Shown here one piece after another: positions 47,300-56,445 of a DNA stretch of 64,000 bases. Where the stretch lies: NCBI RefSeq assembly GCF_013240295.1, contig NZ_JABETK010000002.1:1736001-1800000 (forward strand), given 5' to 3'. The position numbers were made by a program, and so were the translations under genes. The stretch comes from Neoaquamicrobium sediminum. GTDB taxonomy: Bacteria > Pseudomonadota > Alphaproteobacteria > Rhizobiales > Rhizobiaceae. Within the stretch, counting starts at the first letter, position 1, and the number at the start of each line of letters is the position of its first letter. The notes beneath the pieces were generated by a model. That model was not told where the DNA came from and made no database searches. It saw only the letters and a program-made list of their open reading frames with translations.

Positions 47300-47899
47300 T
47301 CAGAAAGAACGCCCCAGCATATCCGCAACCTGCGGCCACGACAGCATCAGGATCACCGCCACGCCGACCAGCCCGCCGAGCAGGATGATACCGAGGCCGC
47401 GCAGGACGGTCGAGCCCTTCTTTTCCTTGTCATTGTCCTGAGACACATAGAGGCGAGGGTCGAGCAGGGTCACCTCGCCTTCCAGCATCCGCCGTCGCTC
47501 GATGACCCGTTCGGCGATGTAGCGCGTAACCTGGTCCGCGACCTTGTTGATATCGCTCGACTCGGCAAGCACCACACGTCCCAGCCGCGTATCGCGCAGG
47601 AACCGGTAAGTGCGACGGTCACGCCCCATCGTCACATGGGCGACGGAATCGATCCACAGGCGCGGCTGTGCGCCGGCGGAGATGGCGAAGTCGAAGCGTT
47701 CGTCATCCTCGTCCACATCGGCGAAAACGGGTTTCAGATCCTCGGCCAGCAGTTCCAGCCGCGTGCGCTGCGCCTCACGAATGTCGACGACGACATCGTC
47801 ACGGTCGGCGACCGCGTTCTTCACGTCGCGGATCGCCTCGGCAAGGCGGCTGCCCACCTTCTGGTGCTCGGCATTCATGTCCTCGACTGGCTCGCTCAT
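47300..47899 (-). CDS. Conserved tail-anchored membrane protein of unknown function
   Basis: 199 residues. The N-terminal part is charged and likely helical (DMNAEHQKVGSRLAEAIRDVKNAVADRDD). The middle is beta-rich (FAISAGAQPRLWIDSVAHVTMGRDRRTYRFLRDT). One C-terminal membrane helix, GLGIILLGGLVGVAVILMLSW, leaves a short tail. The bulk should face the cytoplasm. I recognise the pattern from rhizobial genomes but know no function. A single gene, convergent with the phosphoesterase. Confidence 0.75.
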   Translation of the reverse strand: MSEPVEDMNAEHQKVGSRLAEAIRDVKNAVADRDDVVVDIREAQRTRLELLAEDLKPVFADVDEDDERFDFAISAGAQPRLWIDSVAHVTMGRDRRTYRFLRDTRLGRVVLAESSDINKVADQVTRYIAERVIERRRMLEGEVTLLDPRLYVSQDNDKEKKGSTVLRGLGIILLGGLVGVAVILMLSWPQVADMLGRSF

Positions 47900-48001
47900 C
47901 GGCCGGCCTCCAATGCTTGGTTAAGCAATCGTTAACACAGACAGTCGGCGAAATCACGGCGCAACCGATTTTGCGCACCGCTATCGCAGCCTTAAGTCGC
48001 C

Positions 48002-48763
48002 TCACTCGCGGAGGCCGGCCGTACGACGGATGATTGTCAGCATCTCGTCGGGTGCTTCGTCGGGCAGCATATGGCCGATATCGGGAAACAGATGAACCGC
48101 GAAACGCCAGGGCAGCCCCTGTGCGTGTCGTGCGGGCAGCACGTTGTCGAGCCCGCCCCAGACGACGCTGACCGGCATGCGAAACGCTTCCAGCCGTTCC
48201 CTCGGAAGCAATCCCTGCCGGCCGTCCCGCACCAGTCCGGCCGCGATGGCGATCAGCTTCTCGCCGGCACCGGGTGCTGCGCGCGCGGCGAGCGTGTCGG
48301 CGATAACCGTATCGGAAACAGGCGACATCCAACCGTACATCGCCTCCATGCAGGGGCGCAGCTCAGCTTCGTCCCGTGCGGCCGCGTAGCGCGTCAGCAG
48401 GCGGTGGTTGATCTCGGGTCCGAAACCGCCCGGCGATAGCAATGTCAGCGAGGCGACCCGCGCAGGCTCCAAGATGCCCATCAGCGCGGCAACCGCGCCG
48501 CCCATCGAGTGGCCGACGAGATGAACGCGCTCCAGTCCGCGTGTGGCAAAATCCTCGAGCAGCGACTGCGCCGCGACTTTTGCCGATCCGGCTTCGGGAT
48601 AGGCAAGCGAAGCACCATGGCCCGGCAGGTCATAGGCAAGGGTGACCGCACCGTCCGCAAGACGCTCCTGAACATGCGTCCACGCCGCGTGGCTGCCGCC
48701 GAAGCCGTGCAGCAACGCGATCGTTTCACTGCCGCTGCCCAGTTCCCGCGCGAAAAGCGCCAT
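48002..48763 (-). CDS. Alpha/beta hydrolase
   Basis: 253 residues with the complete fold: HGFGGSHAAWTHVQERL (oxyanion), YDLPGHGAS, nucleophile VHLVGHSMGGAVAALMG, acid in VVWGGLDNVLPA and His in FPDIGHMLPDEAPDE. This is the esterase/3-oxoadipate enol-lactonase/acetoin-dehydrogenase-E2-like group; without a partner gene the substrate is unknown. Cytoplasmic. The ATG at 48763 follows a GGGAGG-type site. Its neighbours are unrelated single genes. Confidence 0.88.
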   Translation of the reverse strand: MALFARELGSGSETIALLHGFGGSHAAWTHVQERLADGAVTLAYDLPGHGASLAYPEAGSAKVAAQSLLEDFATRGLERVHLVGHSMGGAVAALMGILEPARVASLTLLSPGGFGPEINHRLLTRYAAARDEAELRPCMEAMYGWMSPVSDTVIADTLAARAAPGAGEKLIAIAAGLVRDGRQGLLPRERLEAFRMPVSVVWGGLDNVLPARHAQGLPWRFAVHLFPDIGHMLPDEAPDEMLTIIRRTAGLRE

Positions 48764-48844
48764 GCTCCACCTCCCGGAATCAACAATTAAAGGAAGCGGA
48801 CGTTTCCATGAACGCGGGTTCGGGTAAAGGTATCGTGGGCTAGC

Positions 48845-50538
48845 TTAGCTTGCGCCCATCAAACCGGCTGCCCTGAGCGTCTCGACCAACCGGTTTGTCA
48901 GGCTTTCCGGATAGTTGCCCTTGCGGAAAAATGCCTCGGGATTGGCCGCGAATGCGGAATTGCCGGCGCGAAGCCGACCCAGGAGTGCGTCCACTTTCTC
49001 CCTGTCGCCGAGTTCGTAGGCAACCACGAGCCGCGCCGCGAGGTAGTGGGCTCGGTCGCTCGACGCCAGCGGGCTGACCGCGCTGGAAGCGGCTTCCATC
49101 TCGCCAAGCATGAAGCGCCCCAGGAACAGACCATAATCCCACCAGGTCGGATGCGCGCTGGCTGCCATCACCGCGCGATGCAGGATAGGCGTGCCGGCGG
49201 CATAATCGCCCGCGAAGATCTGGGCGTAGCCGTAGGATGCGGCCATGCTGAGATCGAACTCGTTCAGTGCGTAGGCTTTGTGAACCCAACGCATTGCTTC
49301 GGACAGGTTGGCGGTGCGCGACAACACATAGCCCATCGCCCTGTGGGCCGACGGGCTGCTGGGCGCGAGCTGTACGGCGCGGCGCGCGTAGTCGAGCGCC
49401 TGCTGCTCCGATGCCTGTTCGGGATAGTCATATCGATTGACGATGCTCTGCATGTGCAACGCCGCCAGTTCCGCATAGATCAGGGCGGACGAAACCCGCG
49501 CTTTCCTGAGATCTTCGAAACACTCGTAGGCGGTGCGATGGGCATCGGCCTGCTGGTCGCGGTAGAAGGCCTCGTTGAGCGCCAGGCATCGCGCCAGCGG
49601 TGTTTCGGCCCGGTTCTCCGCCAGATCGGCATACAACACACCGGACACGGAGGCGACCGTCGTCAGCAGGTCGGCGACGATATCCTCGATTGCCCGCTGA
49701 TCACGATCGGCAATTGCAAGATTGCGCGACAAGACCACCTTGCCGTTGGACACATTCTGCAGTTCGACATGCACCTCGCCCGGCGTCGAGGCTTGCCCGA
49801 CCAGAAACAGGAAGTCGGTCCGGCGAACCTTGCCGCTCTTACCCGGCTGCATCGGCGGCGCGATGACATGCACCGTATCGAAACCACTGAGGCCGCGCCG
49901 CACCGCCGCGGCAATCCTCTCCCCGCCGTAGTCGCCCGCTTCAACGCTCATGTAGACCGATGGCAAAAGGTCGCCAGGCACGGAACCCGTCGTATCGCTA
50001 AACCCGAACGGTGCCGCGGCGCGCTGGACGCCTTGGGCACCCACTGCCCCTGACGATGGAGGTGCGAAACTGCGGTAGCCAACCACGCCGCCCAGAACCG
50101 CGAGCAGAAGAAGACCGATCGCGAGAAACGGCAATGCTCGCCGGTTGGCCGTCTGGCCGAGATTGTTCTGTTCAGGTGCCGCCACACCTGCAACGCAGGC
50201 TACGGTGAGATCCGCTACATGATATTCCGGCACGTAGCTGCCACGCGGCACCGATATCCGCAGCGGGTCTGCAGCCCCGTCGCCTTCGTAATACTGTTGC
50301 AGTAGATCCCGCAGTCGCCCCGCCTGCACCCGAACCACGGTGTCGGTCGCCGGATCGAACTGGTCGTCCTTGTGGAAGACGTCGACCCCGATGGAGAACC
50401 CCTTGAGGCGATCCGCGTTGCCGGCGACATCCTGTTCCACCAGATAACGCAGGAGATCGCGCGCGCGCTCTGACCTGGCGAACACGTCGCTCGCAAGAAT
50501 ACGCTCCAGCGCGTCTCGAACCTGATCGGCGGGGGCAT
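48845..50538 (-). CDS. Membrane TPR protein with N-terminal regulator-like domain, frameshifted
   Basis: The N-terminal cytoplasmic domain (about 1-110) reads RSERARDLLRYLVEQDVAG, LKGFSIGVDVFHKDDQFDPATDTVVRVQAGRLRDLLQQYY and ISVPRGSYVPEY, a domain found at the head of rhizobial adenylate-cyclase-like and TPR proteins. One helix (ALPFLAIGLLLLAVLGGVVGY) and an extracytoplasmic part with TPR-like helices follow (SAHRAMGYVLSRTANLSEAMRWVHKAYALN). The natural start is ATG at 50538, but it is out of frame. One more C in the run at 50531-50535 gives MPPADQVRDALERILAS and 564 residues. Role unknown, possibly signalling. Confidence 0.72.
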
Positions 50539-50708
50539 GATACGCCGCAAGCTTCGGCCCTTTCCCTGGCAGAGAAAGCTAAGGGAGCCGTATCATACGC
50601 GCGATTTTGTCCCGAACAAAACCATAAGCAGTTGATAAAGTGCGCCGTCGGCGCAACTGCTTGTCGCGCCGACGAAAAACTTTTGCAGCCGCTTGAGCCG
50701 CCGTAACG

Positions 50709-52418
50709 TCAGCCGACGATCCGGTTAGCCGCCGACACTACCGCCTCGAGCGAAGCCGCGACGATGTTGGTGTTGATTCCCGCACCGAAGATGCGCCCGC
50801 CCGGGTGCTCGACCTCCATGTAGCTGATCGCGGCCGCGTTCGAGCCGCGCTGCATGGAATGCTCCGAGTAGTCGAGGACCGACATTTCGATGCCGAGGTG
50901 GCGCGAAAGCGCGTCGACGAAGCCGTCGATCGGTCCCGTTCCCGTGCCGGTGATGGTGATTTCCTCGCCATTGTCGGTCACCACCGCCTCCACAACGCGT
51001 CGCCCCTTGGCCGACGTGTCCGGAAAGGTCTGGTGGTCAATGAACTTCAGCCGCGCGCCGGGCTGGTCGACATAGACCTCGAGGAACCGTTCGTGGATGC
51101 GCTTGGCAGGCACTTCCTTGCCCTCGGCGTCGCTGATCTGCTGGATGTCCTGGCTGAACTCCACCTGCAGGCCGCGCGGCAGATTGAGGCCGTAATCAGC
51201 CTGCAGCACATAAGCAATGCCGCCTTTGCCCGATTGCGAGTTGATGCGGATGATCGCCTCGTAGCTACGGCCCACGTCCTGCGGGTCGATCGGCAGATAG
51301 GGCACTTCCCATTGGGGTTTGTTGGCGGTCTTGATCGCCTTCATGCCCTTGTTGATCGCATCCTGGTGCGATCCCGAGAAGGCGGTGTAGACGAGCTCGC
51401 CGACGTAAGGGTGACGCTCGGGGATCTTCATCTGGTTCGAATATTCGAACACGTCCTTCATCCGGTTGATGTCGGTGCAGTCCAGTTCCGGATCGACGCC
51501 CTGCGTGTACATGTTCAGCGCCAGCGTCACGATATCGACGTTGCCGGTGCGCTCGCCATTGCCGAAGAGTGTGCCTTCCACGCGGTCGGCGCCTGCCATC
51601 AGGCCGAGCTCCGTCGCCGCGATGCCGGTGCCGCGATCGTTGTGCGGATGCAGCGAGACGATCAGGCTGTCGCGATTGTCGAGGTTGCGGCACATCCATT
51701 CGATCTGGTCGGCGTAGATGTTGGGCGTCGCCATCTCCACGGTTGCCGGCAGATTGATGATCAGCTTGTTGTCCGGCGTCGGCTTCACGATCTCGGCGAC
51801 CGCGTTGCAGATTTCCAGCGCTACCTCGAGCTCGGTTCCGGTGAAGCTTTCGGGCGAATACTCGAAGCGGTATCCACCACCGGCCTTGGCGGCCATGTCG
51901 GTGATCATCTTCGCCGCGTCGGTGGCAATCTGCTTGATGCCGGCAACATCCTTGGCGAACACAACGCGCCGCTGCAACTCACTGGTCGAGTTGTAGAAAT
52001 GCACGATAGGCGTCTTCGCCCCCTCAAGTGCCTCGAAGGTCCGGCTGATCAGCTCTGGCCGGCACTGCACAAGCACCTGCAGATCGACATCGGCAGGCAC
52101 GTTGCCTTCCTCAATGCACCAGCGGGCGAAGTCGAAATCGGTCTGTGATGCAGACGGGAAACCGATTTCGATCTCCTTGAAGCCCATGTCGAGCAGGAGC
52201 TGGAACATGCGCGCCTTGCGGTCGTGCCCCATCGGGTCGACCAGAGCCTGATTGCCGTCACGCAGGTCGACGGAACACCAGATCGGCGCCTTCTCGATGC
52301 GCCTGGCCGGCCAGGTACGGTCCTTGAGGTCGATCGCGGGATAGGGCTGGTACTTTACCGGGGCGTCGCCCATGCCCTTTCGCGAGGCATTGGGCGCGAT
52401 GCGGCTTTGCTCGTTCAT
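50709..52418 (-). CDS. leuA: 2-isopropylmalate synthase
   Basis: Condenses acetyl-CoA with 2-ketoisovalerate, the first step of leucine synthesis. 569 residues, the long (type 1, fungal-like) form. The catalytic HMGL domain has APIWCSVDLRDGNQALVDPMG (metal Asp and Arg), EIEIGFPSASQTDFDF, SLHPHNDRGTG (metal His pair) and GTLFGNGERTGN. The C-terminal LeuA dimer/allosteric domain follows, ending in GGRIFGAGINTNIVAASLEAV. ATG at 52418 with GGAGAC about 7 nt upstream. A Leu-rich leader peptide and alternative hairpins precede it. Confidence 0.96.
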   Translation of the reverse strand: MNEQSRIAPNASRKGMGDAPVKYQPYPAIDLKDRTWPARRIEKAPIWCSVDLRDGNQALVDPMGHDRKARMFQLLLDMGFKEIEIGFPSASQTDFDFARWCIEEGNVPADVDLQVLVQCRPELISRTFEALEGAKTPIVHFYNSTSELQRRVVFAKDVAGIKQIATDAAKMITDMAAKAGGGYRFEYSPESFTGTELEVALEICNAVAEIVKPTPDNKLIINLPATVEMATPNIYADQIEWMCRNLDNRDSLIVSLHPHNDRGTGIAATELGLMAGADRVEGTLFGNGERTGNVDIVTLALNMYTQGVDPELDCTDINRMKDVFEYSNQMKIPERHPYVGELVYTAFSGSHQDAINKGMKAIKTANKPQWEVPYLPIDPQDVGRSYEAIIRINSQSGKGGIAYVLQADYGLNLPRGLQVEFSQDIQQISDAEGKEVPAKRIHERFLEVYVDQPGARLKFIDHQTFPDTSAKGRRVVEAVVTDNGEEITITGTGTGPIDGFVDALSRHLGIEMSVLDYSEHSMQRGSNAAAISYMEVEHPGGRIFGAGINTNIVAASLEAVVSAANRIVG

Positions 52419-52431
52419 CGTCTTGTCTCCA

Positions 52432-52511
52432 GCGCCAGCCGGGCTTTCATTGCCACGGCGCGGGCGCGCTTCCATCTTTGTTTCGCAACTGGTTCGGCAA
52501 GGAGCTGGCGC
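52432..52511 (-). promoter_or_regulatory. Probable leuA attenuator
   Basis: Downstream of the leader peptide on the minus strand, the segment GCGCCAGC (plus 52504-52511) can pair with GCTGGCGC (plus 52432-52439), which abuts the leuA ribosome site GGAG. The same upstream segment can instead join a CCGGCG/CGCCGG and GGAGC/GCTCC stem with sequence at the leader stop. These are mutually exclusive structures, as expected for ribosome-controlled attenuation. No strong T tract was seen, so translation may be what is controlled. Confidence 0.5.
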
Positions 52512-52543
52512 CGGCGTCGGCAAATCGACCGCCGGGTGCTCCT

Positions 52544-52663
52544 TCAGCGAGCCCGGCGATCGCCGCTAAGGCCGAGAAGGAGAAGCGTGGAGAAGAGCGC
52601 GCGCACGGTCTCGCCCGCAAAAGCGGTCGAACGTGTCGTGTGAGAGGCGCTGCGCTTGGTCAT
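52544..52663 (-). CDS. Leucine-rich leader peptide of leuA
   Basis: A 39-codon frame: MTKRSASHTT, then ...RALFSTLLLLGLSGDRRAR. Its centre holds four consecutive Leu codons (CTT CTC CTT CTC) and two more nearby, with a stop 125 nt before leuA. Stalling there when charged tRNA-Leu is scarce would change folding of the following RNA. The position and Leu run are seen directly; function is inferred from attenuation in other bacteria. The ribosome site is weak. Confidence 0.6.
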   Translation of the reverse strand: MTKRSASHTTRSTAFAGETVRALFSTLLLLGLSGDRRAR

Positions 52664-52726
52664 GAGCGGTTCAATAGACGATGCCGTGCCGGCTGGCAAG
52701 TGTACGCGAGCAGCGTCTGCCCGCGC

Positions 52727-52993
52727 TCACACCCGACCGTTTCTGGGCAGGTGATTTCGATAGGGCCTGGCCGGGTCGACCTCGTCCCACGAGCCATCGA
52801 GGGCCGCGTAAACGCTCTCGGGATCGAAACCCATGTCGCGAATGACATGAACAGGAAGCCGCGACAGTTTCACGATCGTCCGCCGTTCCTCACGGTGAGC
52901 GAGCATCGCCTGCCAGCCCGCCAGCAATGTGCCGAGAAAGTCGTACCGCGCTCCACGAAAAGGCACGGGTCCCCGAAGCTCCATCACAGACAT
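52727..52993 (-). CDS. DUF1127-like small protein
   Basis: 88 residues. ARYDFLGTLLAGWQAMLAHREERRTIVKLSRLPVHVIRDMGFDPESVYAALDG matches the DUF1127 pattern (basic helix then L..hvIrDMGf). The ATG at 52993 has GGAG about 8 nt upstream; an extension to 53098 would run through operator DNA. Divergent from the LacI gene across three identical operator cores, so it is the prime candidate target of that regulator. Confidence 0.72.
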   Translation of the reverse strand: MSVMELRGPVPFRGARYDFLGTLLAGWQAMLAHREERRTIVKLSRLPVHVIRDMGFDPESVYAALDGSWDEVDPARPYRNHLPRNGRV

Positions 52994-53024
52994 CTCAACA
53001 CTCCACCGAATGAGCGCGCAAAAT

Positions 53025-53120
53025 TGAACCGGTTCATCAGCCGTGCAGATCTGCGGTTTGAACCGGTTCAAAGATACGCCTTGCATTCCCGTGGTCAAGA
53101 ATTATTTTGAACCGGTTCAA
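53025..53120. promoter_or_regulatory. Three LacI-type operators
   Basis: The perfect 12-bp palindrome TGAACCGGTTCA occurs three times: 53025-53036, 53059-53070 (extended to TTTGAACCGGTTCAAA, 53057-53072) and 53108-53119 (extended to 53107-53120). Centres are 34 and 49 bp apart. The central CCGG is the hallmark of LacI/GalR sites. They fill the region between the DUF1127-like gene and the LacI gene, controlling one or both. Confidence 0.85.
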
Positions 53121-53172
53121 GTCCGCGCCGAAATCAAGGACTTGAGACCGAATTTGTGAGACGATTGCCCTG

Positions 53173-54254
53173 ATGGGAAAACTGATACTCGACAAAAGCC
53201 CCAAACTGGCCGACGTCGCGAGGGCGGCGGGCGTTTCCAAGGGAACGGCTTCGAATGTCTTCAATCGGCCGGAAATCGTCAGCAAGGAGGTTCGCGAACG
53301 CGTCCTCGCGGCGGCCGCTTCCATCGGCTATAGCGGACCCGATCCGAAGGGCCGCCTGCTGAGCGCCGGCAAGGTCAACGCGATCGGCGTCGCGACCGTC
53401 GAGCCGCTCGGCTATTTCTTCACCGACCCTTTCGCCCGCGTGCTCATGACCGGCATCACCGAGGCGTGCGATGCCAACGGCACCGGCATCTCGCTGGTCT
53501 CTGCGGCGAACGAAGATGAGCTGATCTGGAATGTCCGCAACGCGCTGGTGGACGGCTTCATCCTGTTTTGCCTGGAAGGCGCGGAGCGCCTCATCGATCT
53601 GTCGCGGGAACGTCAGTTGCCGTTCGTGGCGCTTGCCTTCGGACATCGCGACGAGACCATTTCGGTGGTTGCCGTCGACAATGTCGCGGGCGCCCGGGTC
53701 GCTGCCCGGCACATGGCAGAACTCGGCCATCGCGACTTCGCCATTCTGGCCATGGAGTTTCAGGAAGGCGGCTTTGGCCGCGCAACCGCAGAACGCATCT
53801 CAGGGTCGACATTCTCCGCCTCGGGCGACCGGGTGAAGGGCTATCTCGACGAGCTCGCAGGTTGGAACATCGACACATCGTCGATCCCGGTCTTCGAGAC
53901 GCTTGCAGACGAGGCGACCGTTCATCCGGCACTGGAGGAACTGTTTTCCTCACCCACACCGCCGACGGCCCTGCTCGCACAATCCGACCGCATCGCCTTC
54001 ATTGCGATGGACTGGCTGCGCGCGCGGGGGATCTCCGTGCCGGGGAGGTCTCTGTCATCGGGTTCGATGGCGTTCCCGAATGCGAGCGGTCGACCCCTCC
54101 CCTCACTACCATCCAGCAGCCAATCGCCGAAATCGGCCGCCGCGCGGTAAAGGCCATTCTCGATCACGGACACGAAGTCTGGCGCGAAACGCTGGACATT
54201 GAACTCGCTGTCCGCAAGTCGACCGCCCCGCCGCCGGCCCGGCGTATCCGTTAG
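53173..54254 (+). CDS. LacI-family transcriptional regulator, frameshifted
   Basis: The DNA-binding domain is KLADVARAAGVSKGTASNVFNRPEIVSKEVRERVLAAAASIGY, including the hinge that reads the central CpG. The effector domain is a sugar-binding-like fold: VVAVDNVAGARVAARHMAELGHRDFAI, TALLAQSDRIAFIAMDWLRARGISVPG; then in another frame EVSVIGFDGVPECERSTPPLTTIQQP. The shift is in GGGG 54042-54045; one added G gives VPGEVSVIGFDG and 360 residues. The ligand is unknown and no sugar genes are adjacent. It should bind the three palindromes just upstream. Confidence 0.9.
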
Positions 54255-54259
54255 CTGGC

Positions 54260-54733
54260 CTACCGGACAGCAGGCAGCAAAGCGTCGGCTGAAATACGTC
54301 CGCCGCCGTAAACGACAAGCGCCAGCGCCATGGCCGCCCAAGGCAGGTGGAAATTGGCCCAGCCATCGGGAATCGTGAGTTGTATGACGGCGGTCATCAG
54401 CAACACCCCGAACGCGGCAAAGCGTGTGAACAGGCCGGCCACGAGCAACACAGGAAAGACGATCTCGCCAAGAGACGAGCCCCATGCCGCAAGCGTCGGA
54501 AACGGAAAATCCAAAGCCTGTCCGAACACATGCAGCTTGAATTCGTTCGCGAAAAGGTAGTTCACCGACGGCGCCAGGCTCAGAAAGCCGTCCCATTTGG
54601 TGAGACCTGACCGGAAGAAGGGAACTGCCAGCGCGATACGCAGGACCAGTAGCGCCAGCGACGGCGGTATCGACGCGAGCAACGCGTCAAAACGGTGCAG
54701 CAGACCGGTGCCGCGTTCCACCACGGTATTCAT
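54260..54733 (-). CDS. DoxX-family membrane protein of the bufferin-type operon
   Basis: 157 residues with four hydrophobic segments. The DoxX pattern is LLVLRIALAVPFFRSGLTKWDGF, FPTLAAWGSSLGEIVFPVLLVAGLFTRFAAFGVLLMTAVIQLT and WAAMALALVVYGGGRISADALL. In bufferin/gig operons the last gene is a DoxX protein of unproven role, thought to act in the membrane alongside the modified peptide. The ATG overlaps the bufC stop (ATGA). It ends 5 bp from the end of the convergent LacI gene. Confidence 0.88.
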   Translation of the reverse strand: MNTVVERGTGLLHRFDALLASIPPSLALLVLRIALAVPFFRSGLTKWDGFLSLAPSVNYLFANEFKLHVFGQALDFPFPTLAAWGSSLGEIVFPVLLVAGLFTRFAAFGVLLMTAVIQLTIPDGWANFHLPWAAMALALVVYGGGRISADALLPAVR

Positions 54734-55513
54734 CAGAACGTCTCCTGGCTGTTGACTTGCAGTCCCGAAATAGCACCCAGCGAGATCAGACCCGCCAACG
54801 CCGCTCCAGGATTGAAATCGCTGTTGCGCCTGCCTGCCTCTTCGGCGGCATCGCCGATCGTATCGCCGGCAAGCAGCGCGGTAATGAAGGGCGCGTCGAC
54901 CGCGGGCAGGATCGATGCCTTAACCTCCGCTTCGGGGCGCGTGACAAGAACGGTTTGGGCCATCGCCGTTGCACACCGGCGCGACACGCTCTTGCTGGTG
55001 CGCGGCCCAGATCGAACCGATGGCATGGCTGGACGCGAGCAGACGTGTCGCCGGGTGCGCGATCAACCGTGTGTCGGGAAGCATCTCGGAAGCAACGGCC
55101 GCGAGGCTCTGCAACCCGATCGGGTCAGCGTCAGCGGCATGGTAGGCTTCGCTCCACGCATATTCGAGGCGCGCAACATCTGCGAGATAGGCAAGCGAAC
55201 CTGCCGGGGTGAAGCTGGCTATGAAGTCCGAGAAGCTGGCGCCGTAGCGGATCAGGACTGCGTCTTCCGGCTTGTGGACCGCCACATAAGCACGCGCCAT
55301 GGCACGGAAGAACGTGTCCCCGACAATCCGGTAAACAACGGGAAAGGCCCGCACCAACGCCTCGACCAGGCTGACATGCACATTGTTGCGATAGACTGCG
55401 AAGCGCAGCCTGTCCGGCTGCCCGCGTGCACTCGTCAGGCCTTCCGGCAGCGGAAGTTCCGGGTCCGCCAGTGCAGCCGCAAAGCGGGCCTCGAGAGTGC
55501 CGTGTTGCATCAT
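54733..55513 (-). CDS. bufC: DUF2063 partner protein (BufC/HvfC type), frameshifted
   Basis: The N-terminal DUF2063 domain has QPDRLRFAVYRNNVHVSLVEALVRAFPVVYRIVGDTFFRAMARAYV, YGASFSDFIASFTPAGSLAYLADVARLEYAWSEAYHAADA and HPATRLLASSHAIGSIWAAHQ. The tail is in another frame: TVLVTRPEAEVKASILPAVDAPFITALLAGDTIGDAAEEAG. The shift lies between about 54953 and 54980. Unlike the others it needs a net +2 (or -1); two missing bases would give RRWPKTVLVTRP, close to the family W-P-x-x-VLVTRP. DUF2063 proteins bring the precursor to the MNIO enzyme. Overlaps bufB and doxX. Confidence 0.86.
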
Positions 55514-56373
55514 GCCACCCGACGGCCGATGTCCGGCAGACGCGCAAGTGCATCGTCGACCCGTTCGGCTTCCGCGCTCAGTGTCGGAAAGTCAGGAACG
55601 TCATTGTCCCACTCCACCAGCGTCGGCATTGGTCCCGTGCGGCCGAGCGCGAATTCATAGAGCGCGAGGACGTCGTCACGCACGGTCGAAGCGTGCGCAT
55701 CGATTGCCAGTCGCTCGCCCGCTTCGTCAGCGGTCTCATCGTATCCGGCAAGATGGATCTCGCCGACACGCTCGACGGGAAAGCGGCGGATGTAGTCGTA
55801 CGGATCCAGCCTGTGGTTGATCGCCGAGACCATCACATTGTTGACGTCGAGCAGCAGCCCGCAGCCGGTGCGCTCAGAAATCGTTCGCAGAAAGTCGATC
55901 TCATCGATCGTGCTTTCCTCGAAAAGCAGGTAGGTCGACGGGTTCTCGAGCAGCATGCGCGTGCCGAGCGCTTCCTGTACCTGGTCGATGTGCGCGCAGA
56001 TGCGATCCCGCGTTTCGTTGGTATAAGGCAAGGGCAGTAGGTCGTTGAAATAACCGCTTTCGTGTGTCGACCACGCAAGATGTTCGGAGAAGGATGCCGG
56101 GCGATAGCGCTCGATCAATTTTTTCAGGCGACCAAGATGCGTCTTGTCGAGTTCGCGGCTGCCGCCGATCGACAGCCCGACGCCGTGCAGGGACAGCGGA
56201 TAGCGCTCCGCAATGGCCGAAAGGTAGCGATGCGGCGGACCGCCCTCGCCCATGTAGTTTTCCGCATGCACTTCGAAGAAGCCGATGTTCGGATTGCCGG
56301 AAAGTATGTCTCCGTAGTGTTCGGGTTTGAGCCCGAGACCGGCACGTTGGGGCAAGGTGTTGAAGCGCGTCAT
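55510..56373 (-). CDS. bufB: MNIO enzyme (DUF692, BufB/HvfB type)
   Basis: 287 residues with a TIM-barrel fold using two or three iron ions to oxidise cysteine in a partner peptide. Metal-site segments visible are FFEVHAENYMG, SLHGVGLSIGG, FSEHLAWSTH, LLENPSTYL, LLLDVNNVMVSAINH, EIHLAGYDE, DAHAS and LVEWDNDVP. The start at 56373 (MTRFNTLPQRAGLGL) has AAGGAA 6 nt upstream; the ATG at 56391 has none. It lies between the precursor gene and bufC. In characterised relatives this enzyme turns Cys into a copper-binding heterocycle. Confidence 0.92.
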   Translation of the reverse strand: MTRFNTLPQRAGLGLKPEHYGDILSGNPNIGFFEVHAENYMGEGGPPHRYLSAIAERYPLSLHGVGLSIGGSRELDKTHLGRLKKLIERYRPASFSEHLAWSTHESGYFNDLLPLPYTNETRDRICAHIDQVQEALGTRMLLENPSTYLLFEESTIDEIDFLRTISERTGCGLLLDVNNVMVSAINHRLDPYDYIRRFPVERVGEIHLAGYDETADEAGERLAIDAHASTVRDDVLALYEFALGRTGPMPTLVEWDNDVPDFPTLSAEAERVDDALARLPDIGRRVA

Positions 56374-56445
56374 CCTGGCTTCCTTCGTCATGCATTTCGG
56401 GAAATTGCCGGGGCGCCTAAATCGGCGCCCCGGCGGCTGTCAGTC

